Source of the DNA: Dermatemys mawii
Taxonomy: Eukaryota; Chordata; Testudines; Dermatemydidae
Direction: 5' to 3'
NCBI GenBank assembly: GCA_007922305.1
Contig: ML677342.1
Coordinates: forward strand, 1,769,843-1,833,842
DNA length: 64,000 nucleotides
Below the pieces are notes generated by a model. It saw nothing but the letters and a program-made list of their open reading frames with translations. It did no database searches and was not told the DNA's origin. This document shows, piece after piece, positions 25,500 through 37,560 of the stretch. The translations under genes and the position numbers were made by a program. Within the stretch, counting starts at the first letter, position 1, and every line of letters starts with the position of its first letter.

Positions 25500-26858
25500 G
25501 CAGAGCTTGTGAAATGTGCTGCTATTCATAACCCTGGAACCTGAAGTCCTGCATTTATCCACAGAAAAGATACAGCATGAATAGCCACAGTGCCAGCTTT
25601 CCTTCTCTTCACAATGTTGCTCAACCTTGACTTGGAGGACCCATTTCTAGGAAGTAAGAAGTTAGTTTAATTTCTATATCCATTCAATCCATCATCTTTC
25701 TGTTGGAACTGCAAAAAGGGTGCCGACTAGTGCCAACTGTATTGGTGCTGTTAGTCATGGGGACATGAAACCACTTAACTCATTTCATGTAGCCCACTGA
25801 ACAACTGTTAAATAACAGCTTTTGATTACTACTGAACTTCATGGAATTTGGACCAGTTATCTTCAATTGAAATGTCCTTTCAAGTCATCCAAACAACTGA
25901 AATTTTTTTTTAACTATAGGAGCATTTATGGTTTTATTTTCAGAGACTCTATAAAACTACTGATAACTTTTCCTCAAGAATGCATTGATTTGATCCCTTT
26001 CCTTGTGAAAAACATGCTCATTTTTGTATGCATCATTTACGAGCCATCTTATTTCCATGTAACAGGCTACTTCTAATATCATATATTCAGCTCTAATAAT
26101 CAATGTTGCTTCCCGCTTAGGGCAAATATTAGTGTCACTGAACAATGCAAAAGTAAGAGCTACTTTCCTATTGGTTATTGTAGTGGTCTTTAATTGCCAA
26201 GGAAAGAATAGATACGGTGAAGTGAAGAAAATGTAGGAAAAGAATAGTATTGCAAATAAAAACTATAGGCTTGATCTTCTGAGATATGGAGAGCCATCAG
26301 CTTCCACTGCTGCTGTTGGGAGTTGACAGCACTCAGAACTATTCCTGATAGCCTTGGAGATGAGCAGGTATATTTTAAACAAATAATCCATTTTTTTTGT
26401 TGCTTTACATATTTATTCTATCATAACCTGTCAAAGCAAAGTGAATATCTCAGATCAGCATTTGCTGGAGACTGGTAACGAACTTAGATAGCTGAAATAA
26501 ATTTCAGTTCCTCCAACTGGTCATTAACAGTCAGGAGATGTCCTTCCCATCACCACTATTGATTAAATAATAAAACTAAGAACTTATTGTATAAATATTA
26601 CTAGCATATTATCAAGTTTGTTCTCAAAATACCCCTGAGAATAGACCTCAGCACCTTTCAGGACTAAGCCCTACAGCCATGGCGATCAGATCAGTATTAT
26701 AACCTACACACTCCTTTTATTTATTATTACACTAAAACGTAGAGCTGGGTGGGACATGTTTTTCCCAGCCCACAAAAAAAAAAATAGATTTTTTTTCTGT
26801 TCCACATTGGGATGAAACCAAGATATTTCAACATTTTTCAAGAGAAAGATAGTTTTAC
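25500..26858. other. unassigned sequence, no gene seen
   Basis: AT-rich with frames no longer than 84 codons. No recognised repeat or motif. Confidence 0.4.
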
Positions 26859-26861
26859 CTC

Positions 26862-27000
26862 CAGTAGTTCAGTGGTTAGGACACTCACTTAGCACATGGT
26901 AGCTCCAGATTCAAGTTCCTCCTCTGCTTGATTTGGAGCAGCAACTTGAAAACGAGTCTCTTATATCCAGTGAGTGCCTTAATCACCTCCCTCAAATTAT
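26862..27000. mobile_element. tRNA-like palindromic SINE
   Basis: TAGTTCAGTGGTTAGGA at 26865-26881 resembles a tRNA A box and AGATTCAAGTTCCT at about 26907-26920 resembles a B box. The right half (CAGTGAGTGCCTTAATCACC) is the reverse complement of the left half, so the element is a degraded inverted pair. The same arrangement is known from turtle repeats. An internal pol III promoter is implied for the parent, not for this copy. Confidence 0.6.
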
Positions 27001-27937
27001 ATGCTGACTTGAGAAAGCTTTTCAACAAAACAAGTAACATTTCTGCCTAAAGATTAGGTTTTCGAAAAATAAAGTTTTTGAAACATTTTCAATCAGCTCT
27101 ATTAAAAGATCAACTGAGGGGAAGAAAGGCACAGTGAAGGGCTGCATAGCGGATGTAAAGCCACTGGTTGCATGGGTGCATGGCAGAGGCTCACTCACTC
27201 AACAGGTTTTCCAAGAGCCAGTTGCTCAATGTTGGCCTGACACTTCAAGGAGAACATGTGGAGCAATGCTATTGTGGCACCCTTTGAAAGATAGCAGTGT
27301 ATTGTCCCACAGTGTGGGGTTAACCCTGGAATGTGGTCCAGGGCTTGTGCTGACTGGAACTCAACCGTTATTGGCAACCGATTTACATAGTTCCTGTACT
27401 TCTTGAGCATACGACTAGCCTGGCCACTGGGCAGAGGCTCTCTTGAACACCCACATAGACCATGCACTAACTGGCCCAAAGTGATTTGTTACAGAGGGCT
27501 CAGATTTCAGAGCCAGGATTTCCTGTCTCCCAGCCCTTTGCTTAGACACCTAGATCACGTCTTTCAAGCAAAAAGTAACTCCCGCCTCCAACCCCTTCTC
27601 TTATTCACATAGGTCTGACACAATGTGCATTGAAGTCAATGGAAAGGCACTATGTCAGAAGCAGACAAGTTTACAAATTAACGAGATGCTTGGAGCAGCC
27701 CAAATGCATTTCAATAAAGGAACATTTATCAGATTGTAATATGACTTTATCTAGTAACCAATCAAAAGTAATTTTCCCACTGTTGATATTCACTCCTTCT
27801 TGCCAACTGTTGGGAATAGGCCACTTCCACCTTGACTGAATTGGTCTCATTAGCACTGACCTCCAACTTGGTAAGACAACTTCTGTCTTCTCATGTGCTG
27901 TAGTAATATATATATACACACCAGCATATTATATTTT
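27001..27937. other. unassigned GC-variable sequence, possible SINE tail
   Basis: The part at about 27480-27560 (GGGCTCAGATTTCAGAGCC, TTTCCTGTCTCCCAGCCC) resembles the tail of a MIR-like SINE. CATTGAAGTCAATGGAAAGG at about 27629-27648 is a core of the dispersed palindrome family. Overlapping frames of 90 and 94 codons near 27134-27479 show no motif. Confidence 0.35.
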
Positions 27938-28079
27938 TTGCTCCATGCATCTGACGAAGTGGTTTTTATACCATTAAAGCTTATGCCCAAATACATTTGT
28001 TAGTCTCTAAGGTGCCACAAGGATTCCTCATTGTTTTTTTCTGATACAGACTAACACGGGTACCCTTCTGAAACCTGTC
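27938..28079 (-). repeat. turtle-type palindromic repeat, minus orientation
   Basis: AAGCTTATGCCCAAATACAT, TTGTTAGTCTCTAAGGTGCC, GATACAGACTAACACGGGTA and TTCTGAAACCTGTC are the reverse-strand phrases of the family at 19393-19498. This copy keeps the outer end (TCTGAAACCTGTC) missing from the other copy. Confidence 0.75.
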
Positions 28080-31000
28080 AATCATGCTTGTGTGTCCCAC
28101 AAATTTTAGAGACAGTGGTCACAAGAAGGTTTTTCAGAGAACTCTTTGGATAGTCCTCATTTCTGAAAAAAGAAATTACTTTTTAAGGAGCATTACTAAA
28201 ACATATCATAATTGGACCTCCCATAGCTAGAAATGCATGTTCTAATTATAATATAACCCATCTTATACTGTTGTCCTTTGTTCAGCAGTTAAAATCCTTT
28301 CCTGGGTCCCTAGTATTTTTACATACGTTTCCCTTACCTGATAAATATAGGATTCTTATAATACCCTGTTTTCTCAACGAGAAACAGAAGTACTTGACAG
28401 CAACATTTTTGGAAGAAAGGCTGTAGATTTATTTTTAAATTCTAGGAACTCTAATGTTAAATATTTAATGCTGAATATTTCTTTTTTTAATCTAAAATGT
28501 TATATAGTGACACCCCTACCCCACCTCTCAGAAAAGCCAGAAAGCAAAATGATCAGTCTGCTTGAGAATGTGGGACAAGTTTTAAAAATACATTTGTCTT
28601 TCTTAGTTTAAATTAGTACACAAGCTAACTCATACACACCACAAAAGCATGTCAGAAGAGTGACAACAACGACATGAAAGAGCTAACAAAAAATACCTTC
28701 AACATTTCTTCAAAAGAGCTTCACATTGCAGGAAACATCTTCTCCCACAACTACCATAGAAATCACAGAGGCATAGAAGGAGTGCTGAGAGAAAAGACAC
28801 TAGAATTTTCTGACATTTTCAATATCTATTTTATAATGGTCAGATTCCCAAGTATCTGAACGGGCATGTCTGAAGTTCCCAGGTGCTACAGCTTTCATGG
28901 GAATTAAGACTGCAACTCAACTCCCATGATAATCCTCACACGCCCACTTCCTCCTGGTTTCGCTAACTTAGTCTTCTCAAATATTCATCTTCAGAGAAGA
29001 AATTTTCTGGTTGGCCTGAGCCCAAAAATGATTTAAATAAAAAAAACAACAAAAAACCAAAACCCTCATGTAGTTAAGAAAGAGTACCATTCAAGAATTA
29101 TTCGGGACTCAAATTACTCAAAAATGGAGGAATATTCAGTTGTGGCTGAATTATGATTAAGCCTTAAGGTGCCATTCAAGGGAGTAAGGGGATATGAGGC
29201 TTCCTCACACCTGAATGTACAGATCCCATCTTGATCCTGAGTCTGGGTTTGTGTGGGGAGTGGGATGGCAGGGGCTTCATGCCTGATTCTTCTCCATGAA
29301 AAAGCAAATGGGAAGGGAAGGGTACAGAGAAGGTAGACTCATGACCTCATCCTGCCTATGTGCTAGCCAGCAGAGAAGGCTAGGAAAGGGGAGGACAGCA
29401 TGCCATGTATAAACATGGGGCCACAGAACATACTTCTCCCTCTCAAAACAGGAGCTCCAGAGGAATTGTGACTTTGTGGGCTGTCTCTCAGGTCTTATCT
29501 GCATAGGGTATTTTTTTCACCAGTGCATGGAATTGTGGCAATAAGCACTTGCTCAAGTGCTTTGCTGGATTGGAACTTCATATTTCAAACTATGGCAGTA
29601 TTAAAGTATTCATCAGAGTGACTGACATTACGTCTGTGCACTTCTTTGGGTTTGTCCAGGAAGGAAAGCAAGGATATTAGAGATTCTGATGTACACTTGT
29701 GTTGAAGCATTTGAGGTGGTAATCTTATTCCACCCAGCAGTTAAACATTATTGTGTGTGTCAAAACAAAAATGTAATCCTGGAAGTGGATGTCATGTAAA
29801 AATGCCATGCTGAAGGAATACTGCAGTGATTAGCTCTAATACCTTTGCTAGCTCAAGGAATATTTATTTTAAAATAATATGTATTAATTTTTTTTGCAGA
29901 GGGTCTACAAATGGAAGTGGAAAATATCTAGAATCTTGCACATTTGTACAACTCTTAATTATTTAATTTAGGAGTGTTATTAAGCTGTAAATAACACAAG
30001 TAGGCTGTATTTTATATTTGCAGAATAATTCACTTTCTGAAGTACTTTCCAAACCTCATGATTATAGGATAATCGATCCACCAACCACTGAAATTCAGCT
30101 ACTTCTACGGAGGACTATAATACAGTAGATGTTAAAAACAATATAAAGCCTATTAAATAGGAAGCTAAAAAGAATAAATGGGCCTGAATCTTTTGTTGCA
30201 TATGTTTTATACCAATATAATTACATTAACTTCACAGAAAATATTCCTGATATAAGAAGGTAAATGAAAGGAGTTTGAGGCCTAATAATTGCACTTGGAA
30301 GTTCAAGGAAAATTTGGGGTGTGTAATTCCAATCTATTTAAATGGGATTTGGTCGGGACATGAAGACTAATAATACTTCTCTCCTGAAACTGCAGAGTTC
30401 CTTCCTATGCTACAAGTTGTAAGCGCCTCTATTTTATGATACTCTAGACACCATCATAGGACATTAATTCAGTAAAAAATCAGAAGCAAGAGTACCACCT
30501 ACTGAATCACCAACTACACCTCCAGCAGCATCCCAAGGTTATCATGGAAGTTTCCTATCTAAGTACAGATACACCCTGCCCTATTTATTCTATAAAATCT
30601 AATGAGTTTATGACCAGGAATGTTACATCAGCTGAAAAACATTCAGCACCACCATATTTTTTCATCAAAAGCAAATTTACATGGAACAATATTTTATATT
30701 TTTACAAATGAAAACAGAAGCTAGATAACATTATTAAATGAACTCAGGAACTTTGTACAGGAAAAACTCCCTCAGTTGATGTGTTCATCATCTTAATTGG
30801 GAATAGTCATAATTATACATATTTGACAAAGTACTAGTTTACAATTAAGCTTTCCCTACATTAATTGTGACATTAACTCACTAGGGCCAAGTCTGGCATT
30901 TAGGTCATGTGCTAATTTAGAGATGTTCTGGGACTGAAAAACCCACAGTTCTGAACTGTTGGTAGATATAAAATAAAATATCTCCTTTGTGAGGCTAAAC

Positions 31001-32166
31001 CTGCAAATTAGCCACAAAATTCAGAATAGATTTTTGCCTCACAAATTAATAGCAAAGAGTCCTTTAGTGCAGATATCTTAAAATAGATATAATCAGTGTC
31101 AGCAAAATCTGTAAAATACATTAAAGAGCATTAGAAAAATACCTAAAAAATCAACAGCTGGAAGCCCCCATCCAAATATAGGACTAGTGTGTAAGACTAG
31201 CTACAGGAAATATGGTATGAAAAAGACATGTAAATAAGGAGAATGTTTTAAGTTTGAACTAGATAACTTTGCATGAAATAAAAACTGGGATTTTCTTTAA
31301 CCCACCTTAAGTAAAGCATCTGGCAAGTAATGGAGATAGATTGCTATGTGTCATAAATCTGGCAGTTAAATATTACGAGTTATGACTATCACTGACAGAA
31401 AGATTTAATTCTGTCAATGACAGCAAGATTTACTTACGCACATCATACCCTCAATGGCTAACTAATTAGTCATTCAGTTCATCTTCATTACCATTACTAT
31501 CTTCCACCTTGCCATTGGAAAAAAAGATTGAAACAGGAGAAAGTTTGGAGATTAATTTGTAGAAATGTATTTGGAATAGTAAAATGTTCTAACTTCAGCT
31601 CCACTTTGTCGACTGTTTGGTGACTGTTAGCGTATGCTTAGAGACTCATCTTGTTTTCAAGCTTTTCAGGATGGGAAAGATGGTGGTTAGGGTTATGAGG
31701 CAGACAATAAGGTAATCTTTTTAATATTGGAGAGGTGCTGTTTTGAATTTCTGTATGAATCTAGCAGAACTTCTGATAAGTGCAACATATACTTTTATAG
31801 AACTTTAAAAATTGATTTTGGTGGATTTTAATAGACAAAGACTGTACATGAAAAGGCATATCCTCATGGCGTAACCAAAGCTTCTCAACCTAATTTTCAG
31901 CATATTTCACTATAGGCTTTTGGAATAAAAAACATTGAAGATGATAATCTGGATGGCAATCTCTCCGGAAGGTCTATTCGGTTGGTATCCTCAAACAGAT
32001 TAAAACCCAAGCTTTCACAAGTGAAAGATCTGCAGGAAATATAGTTCTGGGACACTTTGAAAAATAAGTATCTTTACATAAGTGCATATACATTTAATAT
32101 TGACAGGACTAAATAATTGATTATATGATGCACCAATATACATTTAAAAAGTAATGGGGAAGATAC
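28080..32166. other. unassigned sequence, no gene seen
   Basis: Mostly AT-rich unique-looking sequence. A GC-richer patch at about 29160-29580 ends in words of the dispersed palindrome family (CTCAAGTGCTTTGCTG). The 75-codon frame at 29277-29504 has no motif. Confidence 0.4.
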
Positions 32167-32305
32167 CTGCTGTCAATGCTAAAGTGCTGTTTATATATAT
32201 ATTCTCGGAATAAAGGAATCACCATTTGTTTACCACTGGAAGGTTGGCCTTTCACCGCTAATCTCCCTCCACAGCAAGGACATGTTTCCTGAGGCTGCTC
32301 CAGAA
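32167..32305 (-). CDS. candidate internal coding exon, gene unknown
   Basis: On the minus strand a frame open through the whole 139 bp is bounded by an acceptor-like TTTTTTATAG and a donor-like CAG/GTATCT. If real, the exon begins in phase with two bases finishing a codon and ends with two bases of the next. The predicted peptide has about 46 residues and contains the cysteine cluster TCPCCGG, then VIPLFREYIYKQHFSIDS. A Cys-Pro-Cys-Cys motif suggests a metal-binding or disulphide site but no family was recognised. No repeat phrase explains the sequence. No partner exon with a compatible phase was found in the window, so it may be one exon of a long-intron gene, or chance. Confidence 0.3.
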
Positions 32306-32649
32306 CTATAAAAAATATTCCTTTATCACCAGAATACTTCAGTAATATGTCCAACATTAGAAGAGGTTAATGCTTTTATATAAGAATCTTGAAGTCTCAT
32401 AAAATTACTCGATTATAAATTTCTAGGAGAGATTGAGCGTACTAATTGTTCAAATCTTGGCAATTTTTCAGATTCACTGAGAACTCTTTAGAGCCCTTTA
32501 GAAATTTTTCAACAAGTTTTATAAAATGAGATTTTCTTGAGTTTAAGTGAGTGTGTTCAGAAAACATTCTGATGTGAACAAGCCACTTACTTGTGGCTAT
32601 TGCACACAAGCTCCTAAAATGTGTCTCCCTAATAAGAATTAATACTTAA

Positions 32650-33180
32650 TCCAACACTGCTTTGTAGGACCTCAAACTGTCTGTGCTCTTTCTCCTTCTT
32701 GTGGCATCTCCATTACTGGCCGTTTACAACCATGGTAGCCCATTCTAAATGATCCTCTGCTAATCTCTTTGTAGATGAATAGTTCTTTTCATCCACTTAG
32801 AATACCACATCATCCATCCAAGGTCTTCTTTTTCTGCCTGGTATTCTTCTCCTATCAACCTTCCCTTGCAGTACCTGTAAACGTGCACTGTCCACTGAAC
32901 CTCTTAAAATGTGCCCTGCAAATCAAATCTTTCTTTATAAGATCTCTGAATAGCGTTTGCTGAGTTCCAGTCATCTCTAGTACCTTTGCATTGATTATGC
33001 AGTCTATCCATGATATTTTCAGAATTCTCCTATAACACTGTGATTTGAATTATTGTAATTTCTTCATCGTCAATTATCAGAATATCCATTTACTCAAACC
33101 AAACTCTCATAAATTTTATGGGAGTCTTGCTGAGTGAAGGTTTCCAAGATGGAATTCTCTTTGTTCTGTGTTGCACCAAG
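32650..33180 (-). mobile_element. decayed LINE, C-terminal pol region
   Basis: On the minus strand, translated words around 32820-32880 read QGKVDRRRIPGRKRRPWMDD, the Arg/Gly-rich block with a following W and D typical of the C-terminal end of RTE/BovB-like and related LINE ORF2 proteins. Upstream words (WIDCIINAKVL) also fit. Stops and frameshifts are present. The 3' end and tail are not distinct. It cannot encode a working protein. Confidence 0.55.
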
Positions 33181-33235
33181 AATATTGCTGGTGCTCACAA
33201 AATCAAATCAAAATAAAATAAACTAATGAAATAAA

Positions 33236-33350
33236 ACACTTCAGCATGTGGCTAAATTTAAGCATGTGTTTAAGTTGCACTAAAGGCGGAGAGACTTACG
33301 CATATGCTTCTAAGTGTGTGGTTAAATGCTTTGCTGAAGCAAGGCTTCCT
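33236..33350. repeat. copy of the dispersed palindrome family
   Basis: TTTAAGCATGTGTTTAAGTTG, TTACGCATATGCTTCTAAG and TTAAATGCTTTGCTGAAGCA are degraded forms of the AAGCACGTGCTTAAGT / GCTTTGCTGAAT words common in turtle dispersed palindromes. Confidence 0.5.
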
Positions 33351-35110
33351 AGTTTCATGTTCTGCGAGACTCTCAGCTTTGTCTTGGATGGAGATGCACC
33401 AAGTTTATTAACCTGTAAAACAACTCTGTTTTACGTTGGTTACGTTTCAGCTGAAATGGGCAAGAGCAGAACCTTTATGTCCAACTTGATTGACATGTGA
33501 GAATCTGGCACTAATTTTTACATGGCCTGGCTGAAGAATAGTATGCGTTGCAGACCAGACCATTGAAATGTTCACATGGTAAAACATTACAGCTTTTGGA
33601 ATAAGATAGATGGGACTGAAAAAATATGCAAAACAATGGATCAGTCACAAAAATATTACAGCTACTGTGATTGTAAAATACATATGTATGGTTTCAAAAT
33701 GTCAAGATATTATCTTATAAAGAAAGTGAGTTGGAGAAGATCATCTTCCATATTGTAATTATTACTTTTTATGATGAGTGCACCATTAAACACAGAGGAT
33801 TTTGTGCCAAAACAAAGTACCACACAGTTAAATTAAGAGTAGGCTTTTAAGCTCAAATGCCACGTTATATATTAATGAGGAGATAAGAATTTGGCATCAT
33901 TTTGTGGTCCTGACACAATGTTCTAAAGCCACTTGTATATAGGAGTTTAGCCCTACTTAGCATGATCTGGCAAAATTTCCCAGCATGGTTTAGCTCTTGG
34001 GTGATATTGTTTCATTTTAAGATGCTTACCCTTTCCAAAGTACTTGCCTGCTAAGTTTAAAAAGTACATAGTTTCAAATGGTTATAAATTAATTTTATTT
34101 CCTTTCATAATGAAAGCTACAGGACAAAGAGAACAATCTGTTATTAAATCTCCTCGATTTGACAAATGGTCTTTCACTTTTGGAATATTGATATGAAGCA
34201 TTTCGATACATCTATAGAAAGCAAAGTTCATGCTAAAAAAAACTAGTTGTGCTCTACTTATCAAAGATGTCTTCAGATGACACTTACACTAGAGAAATCT
34301 AAATGTCTCAGCCCACAATTCACAAATATTTTCATAATATTCAAAAGTAAAATCTGGGGGGGAGGAGGTAAGTGATTCAATAATAATAAATGGTGTGGAT
34401 GTTTCTTATGAGTTAACGATCGAGTTTCAGTTCCACAAGATCTAAAGAATACATCCAAACTCCACAGCCCATCTAAAACAGAGCAAACCTTAACTTCTAG
34501 CTAGAATAGTTTTCAAGGAAATGAATGGCAAACATTTTCATTTGTACAATTCTGAAAACAGGATTTGACTTATGCATTTATTTACTTCATAAAAACTACA
34601 TCCACATTACCAAAAAATTAAAATGACATAAACAAATTAAAAGAATGTTTCAGTTGCAAAATGAAGCATTCAGAATTTAGGAAAAGTCAGCATTAAATCT
34701 GCCCAGGTATTATAATACAGTCTTTAATTACATGATCATGGTCATGTTTACAGGATTACTGCACCTCTGGCCTCTTCCTCTGTGTACCTAACCCTTCTGA
34801 GGCATTCAATCTTTCTGCCCCTCACAGGTACTGAGTCTTCCCTGGGGAAACCACTATGACAAGCCCGGTATGGGTCAAGCCAGAGCCTCAAAGGAAATGG
34901 TTCTGCATGGATTCAGGTCTCCCTTCCTGGATGCATTTCCTGAAAAACCTATTAGTAAATTGAATCAATACCTTCATACAGTAAACACTGTAATACTCAG
35001 GTCAGCATTCAGAAATTTATTACAAGCAGCTCCAAATCTGTCACAATCACATACTATTTTCCCCCTACCTCATTCAGTACACATGACAGATGATGGTCAC
35101 TGCAAGGGTA
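33351..35110. other. unassigned sequence, no gene seen
   Basis: AT-rich up to about 34750. A 122-codon plus-strand frame at 34870-35238 has no recognised motif and runs into repeat-like sequence at its end. Confidence 0.4.
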
Positions 35111-35790
35111 GCTCTTCAATATTTCTTTACATCCTCATCATGCCGTGTGGGCCTCAATCCTTATTTACTTCACACTCATCTAAACTCTGTGCTGATTACA
35201 ATTTCCTCATGGTCATTTCTACAGTGATCTCACCATAGCATCCGAGTGCTTCAAAAATGATAATGAATTTATTTTCATGCTTATGTGGTATTATCTTTGG
35301 GGATGGAGTGTGCGCACTCTGGTAAGCATGTAGAAGCTGCATGCGGATTGTGCATGCTCAGTGCAGAAAGAATATTCAAAGAATTTAGATGCCAAATCCT
35401 AGCAAAATCTTTACAGAGCATGTGTAAACTGCAGTTTTTCAGAGGCTTATTAGCTTGGCCAAATTTAGGTGGATTTTTCATGAAGGATGCAAAAAAGCAC
35501 TTCCCTGATACTCTCCCTGCCAAATTTCAAACCCTTACTCCATAAGTTTTTTAACACGGTTCATTCTCAGAACAGCCACACCATTTGAACTGAAACTATC
35601 AAAAAATAAATCAACCTGGGGGAGACACCCAGTATGGAAAAATTCAGCCTGAATAACTGAAGTTTGGCAAAGTTATGAGCAACAGAAGGCAGGCTCTTAC
35701 AATGGAAAGTGTTAGGCAACCTTAATTCTAGGTATGCTATCAGTACATCTATTGTACAAATACTATGGTGAATTTTCATTTAATTTGCAT
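35111..35790. repeat. unclassified interspersed repeat
   Basis: The block joins a segment with ATTTCTACAGTGATCTCACC and CATCCGAGTGCTTCAAA to one with TGCATGCTCAGTGCAG, GCTTGGCCAAATTTAGGTGG and GACACCCAGTATGG. I recognise these as phrases that recur in turtle genomes but cannot name the family. Frames of 80 and 86 codons on opposite strands at about 35281-35545 lie inside it. Confidence 0.4.
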
Positions 35791-37297
35791 CTTAACAAAA
35801 TGCTTCTTTTTCCTGTTTAATTTACATGACAAAAAAGTTTGTTTTCTAATTTAAAGATGAAGAAGATTGATAAGGTTGAGGATGCTCTTAGCACAATCAG
35901 TCAAAGCAACAAATCTAGTAGTTTCTTTCTAAGTGCCATTTTGTTTTCAGGGAAATGTACAAAAACATAGTTAAGAGACACAGACATTCAGTGGTTTCCA
36001 TTAAAAAACCAACATATGCATTTCATGGAAATTATGACACAGTGAATTCCTTTTCTAAGCATAAGGAAGAAAACCATGAAGACCCAGATATAACTGTGTG
36101 GTAACTTTACACATGCTGACTTTTCAAAAGTGAAAATTATACCTGTTATCTTTCAGTACTGTAATATGGAAACAGAACACCAGCATAAGAGACTATATGG
36201 GACACTGACCCATGGAATGAGAGACTTCCTTTTTTCCCCATCATTGTCCCATGCATAGATACATGCACCCTCTCCTCACTATTTTTCTATTGTCCCCCAA
36301 TGTCCCAACCAATGCAGAGAAGTTGAAACTAGTCTGTTCCATGTAGAAATACTGTTCATGACAAAAGACCTTAGTTAAAAACAAAAACAAAACAAAACTT
36401 GGGTTTCCCAATGGTTCTTTTTTAAAAATGATAGGTATTGTCTTGTAGGCAACCAGGACAAGTTTGCATGTTATTCCACATTGGCCCACTGGTTCAGCAA
36501 TTAGATATGAAATCTCACACTGGACCATGGGAAGACAAAGTGATAGGATTATTTCTCAATGATATAGAAATTCATTATCTTGGAAGAAAATACCAATTCT
36601 CATGTCTATTTTAGATAACAGGTAAAGCAAGAAAGATGTGGGAATTTGGCAATTCTGGACAGAACTGATGAAATTTTAATTTTTGTTTGTAGCATCTTAG
36701 GTCATAGATGCACAAGACACAAATTTAGAACACTGTATTCATGCTCCTTTATCTTGTCCCTGAATCAGCATTAAATATGCAGAAAATTTGCTACCTGTAC
36801 AGGCTATGCTCTGAAACAAAAATTCAAAAACATAAGCCTCATTTTTATCTAAGATGGTTCCTTGTAGAAACAGTGTAAGGAATATTCATCAGGCATTGAT
36901 TTCACCCATTATCTATTTCTGTCTATGGGAGGTACTGAAATACACATGAAAAATATTTAAAATTAGTTATGCATGACTGACTCTTAAAAAAATGGCTATG
37001 CTAAGAACACACATAGTTTTTGACATGGTTTTCATTGAACTGCACCATTTTAAATTCCACAGCCCTGATATCTTGCCAGCTGGAAGTGCAGTTTTTAACT
37101 GTGATGTTCAATTCAACCCGGCCATTTTCATTAAGAACTTTCTCGTTATTTAAATATTTTTAATTAGACTACACAGTACAAAAATTAGAGGGAAGTTGGA
37201 AAGAGAAAAAACTGACAGGAAAAGGTAAAAGTGTAAAGAAAACAATGTATAATTGTTTCAAAAATATTTTCTTCCAAAAAAGAGGTTTAATACTTAC
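35791..37297. other. unassigned AT-rich sequence, no gene seen
   Basis: No familiar repeat phrase and no exon. A 95-codon minus-strand frame at 36241-36528 has no motif or splice support. Confidence 0.4.
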
Positions 37298-37559
37298 ATA
37301 TTTGTTAGGTCTTTGTAATGTCCATATTTGCAGGTACATACATGGCTTGTGACTGGGACAGGTCCTTGGCTCTGAAATAATTGCACTGGTTTGTTGGTGC
37401 AAATGAGCTGTTAAAGATGGCTTAACCAGCCTCCAGAGGACTCCTCCATTATAGGGACAATTCAAAGATGGTATAAAGCTGGTGGAGTGGTCTATGCCGT
37501 TCCCCTCCCAGCTTCGGGCATAGGGGCCATGTTCGGAGAATACAGGGCTCACAGTGTCT
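37298..37559 (-). other. weak candidate exon or non-coding transcript exon
   Basis: On the minus strand, one of the longest open stretches in the window (open from about 37585) ends at a consensus splice donor, AAATAT/GTAAGTATT, at 37298/37297. The upstream acceptor candidate (CAAGTAGTAG at about 37560) has no good pyrimidine tract. The predicted peptide contains NCPYNGGVLW and SEPRTCPSHKPCMYLQ but no recognised domain. The phase at the donor (0) does not match the start of the exon at 32.2 kb, so they are not adjacent exons. It may be a chance frame or a lncRNA exon. Confidence 0.2.
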
Positions 37560-37560
37560 C

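Noticed and set aside
26862..27000. A functional tRNA gene
   Set aside because: A- and B-box-like words are present but the cloverleaf is not, and the two halves form an inverted SINE-like pair.
34870..35238. 122-codon plus-strand frame
   Set aside because: Among the longest frames in the window, but without a motif or splice sites, and its end lies in repeat-like sequence.
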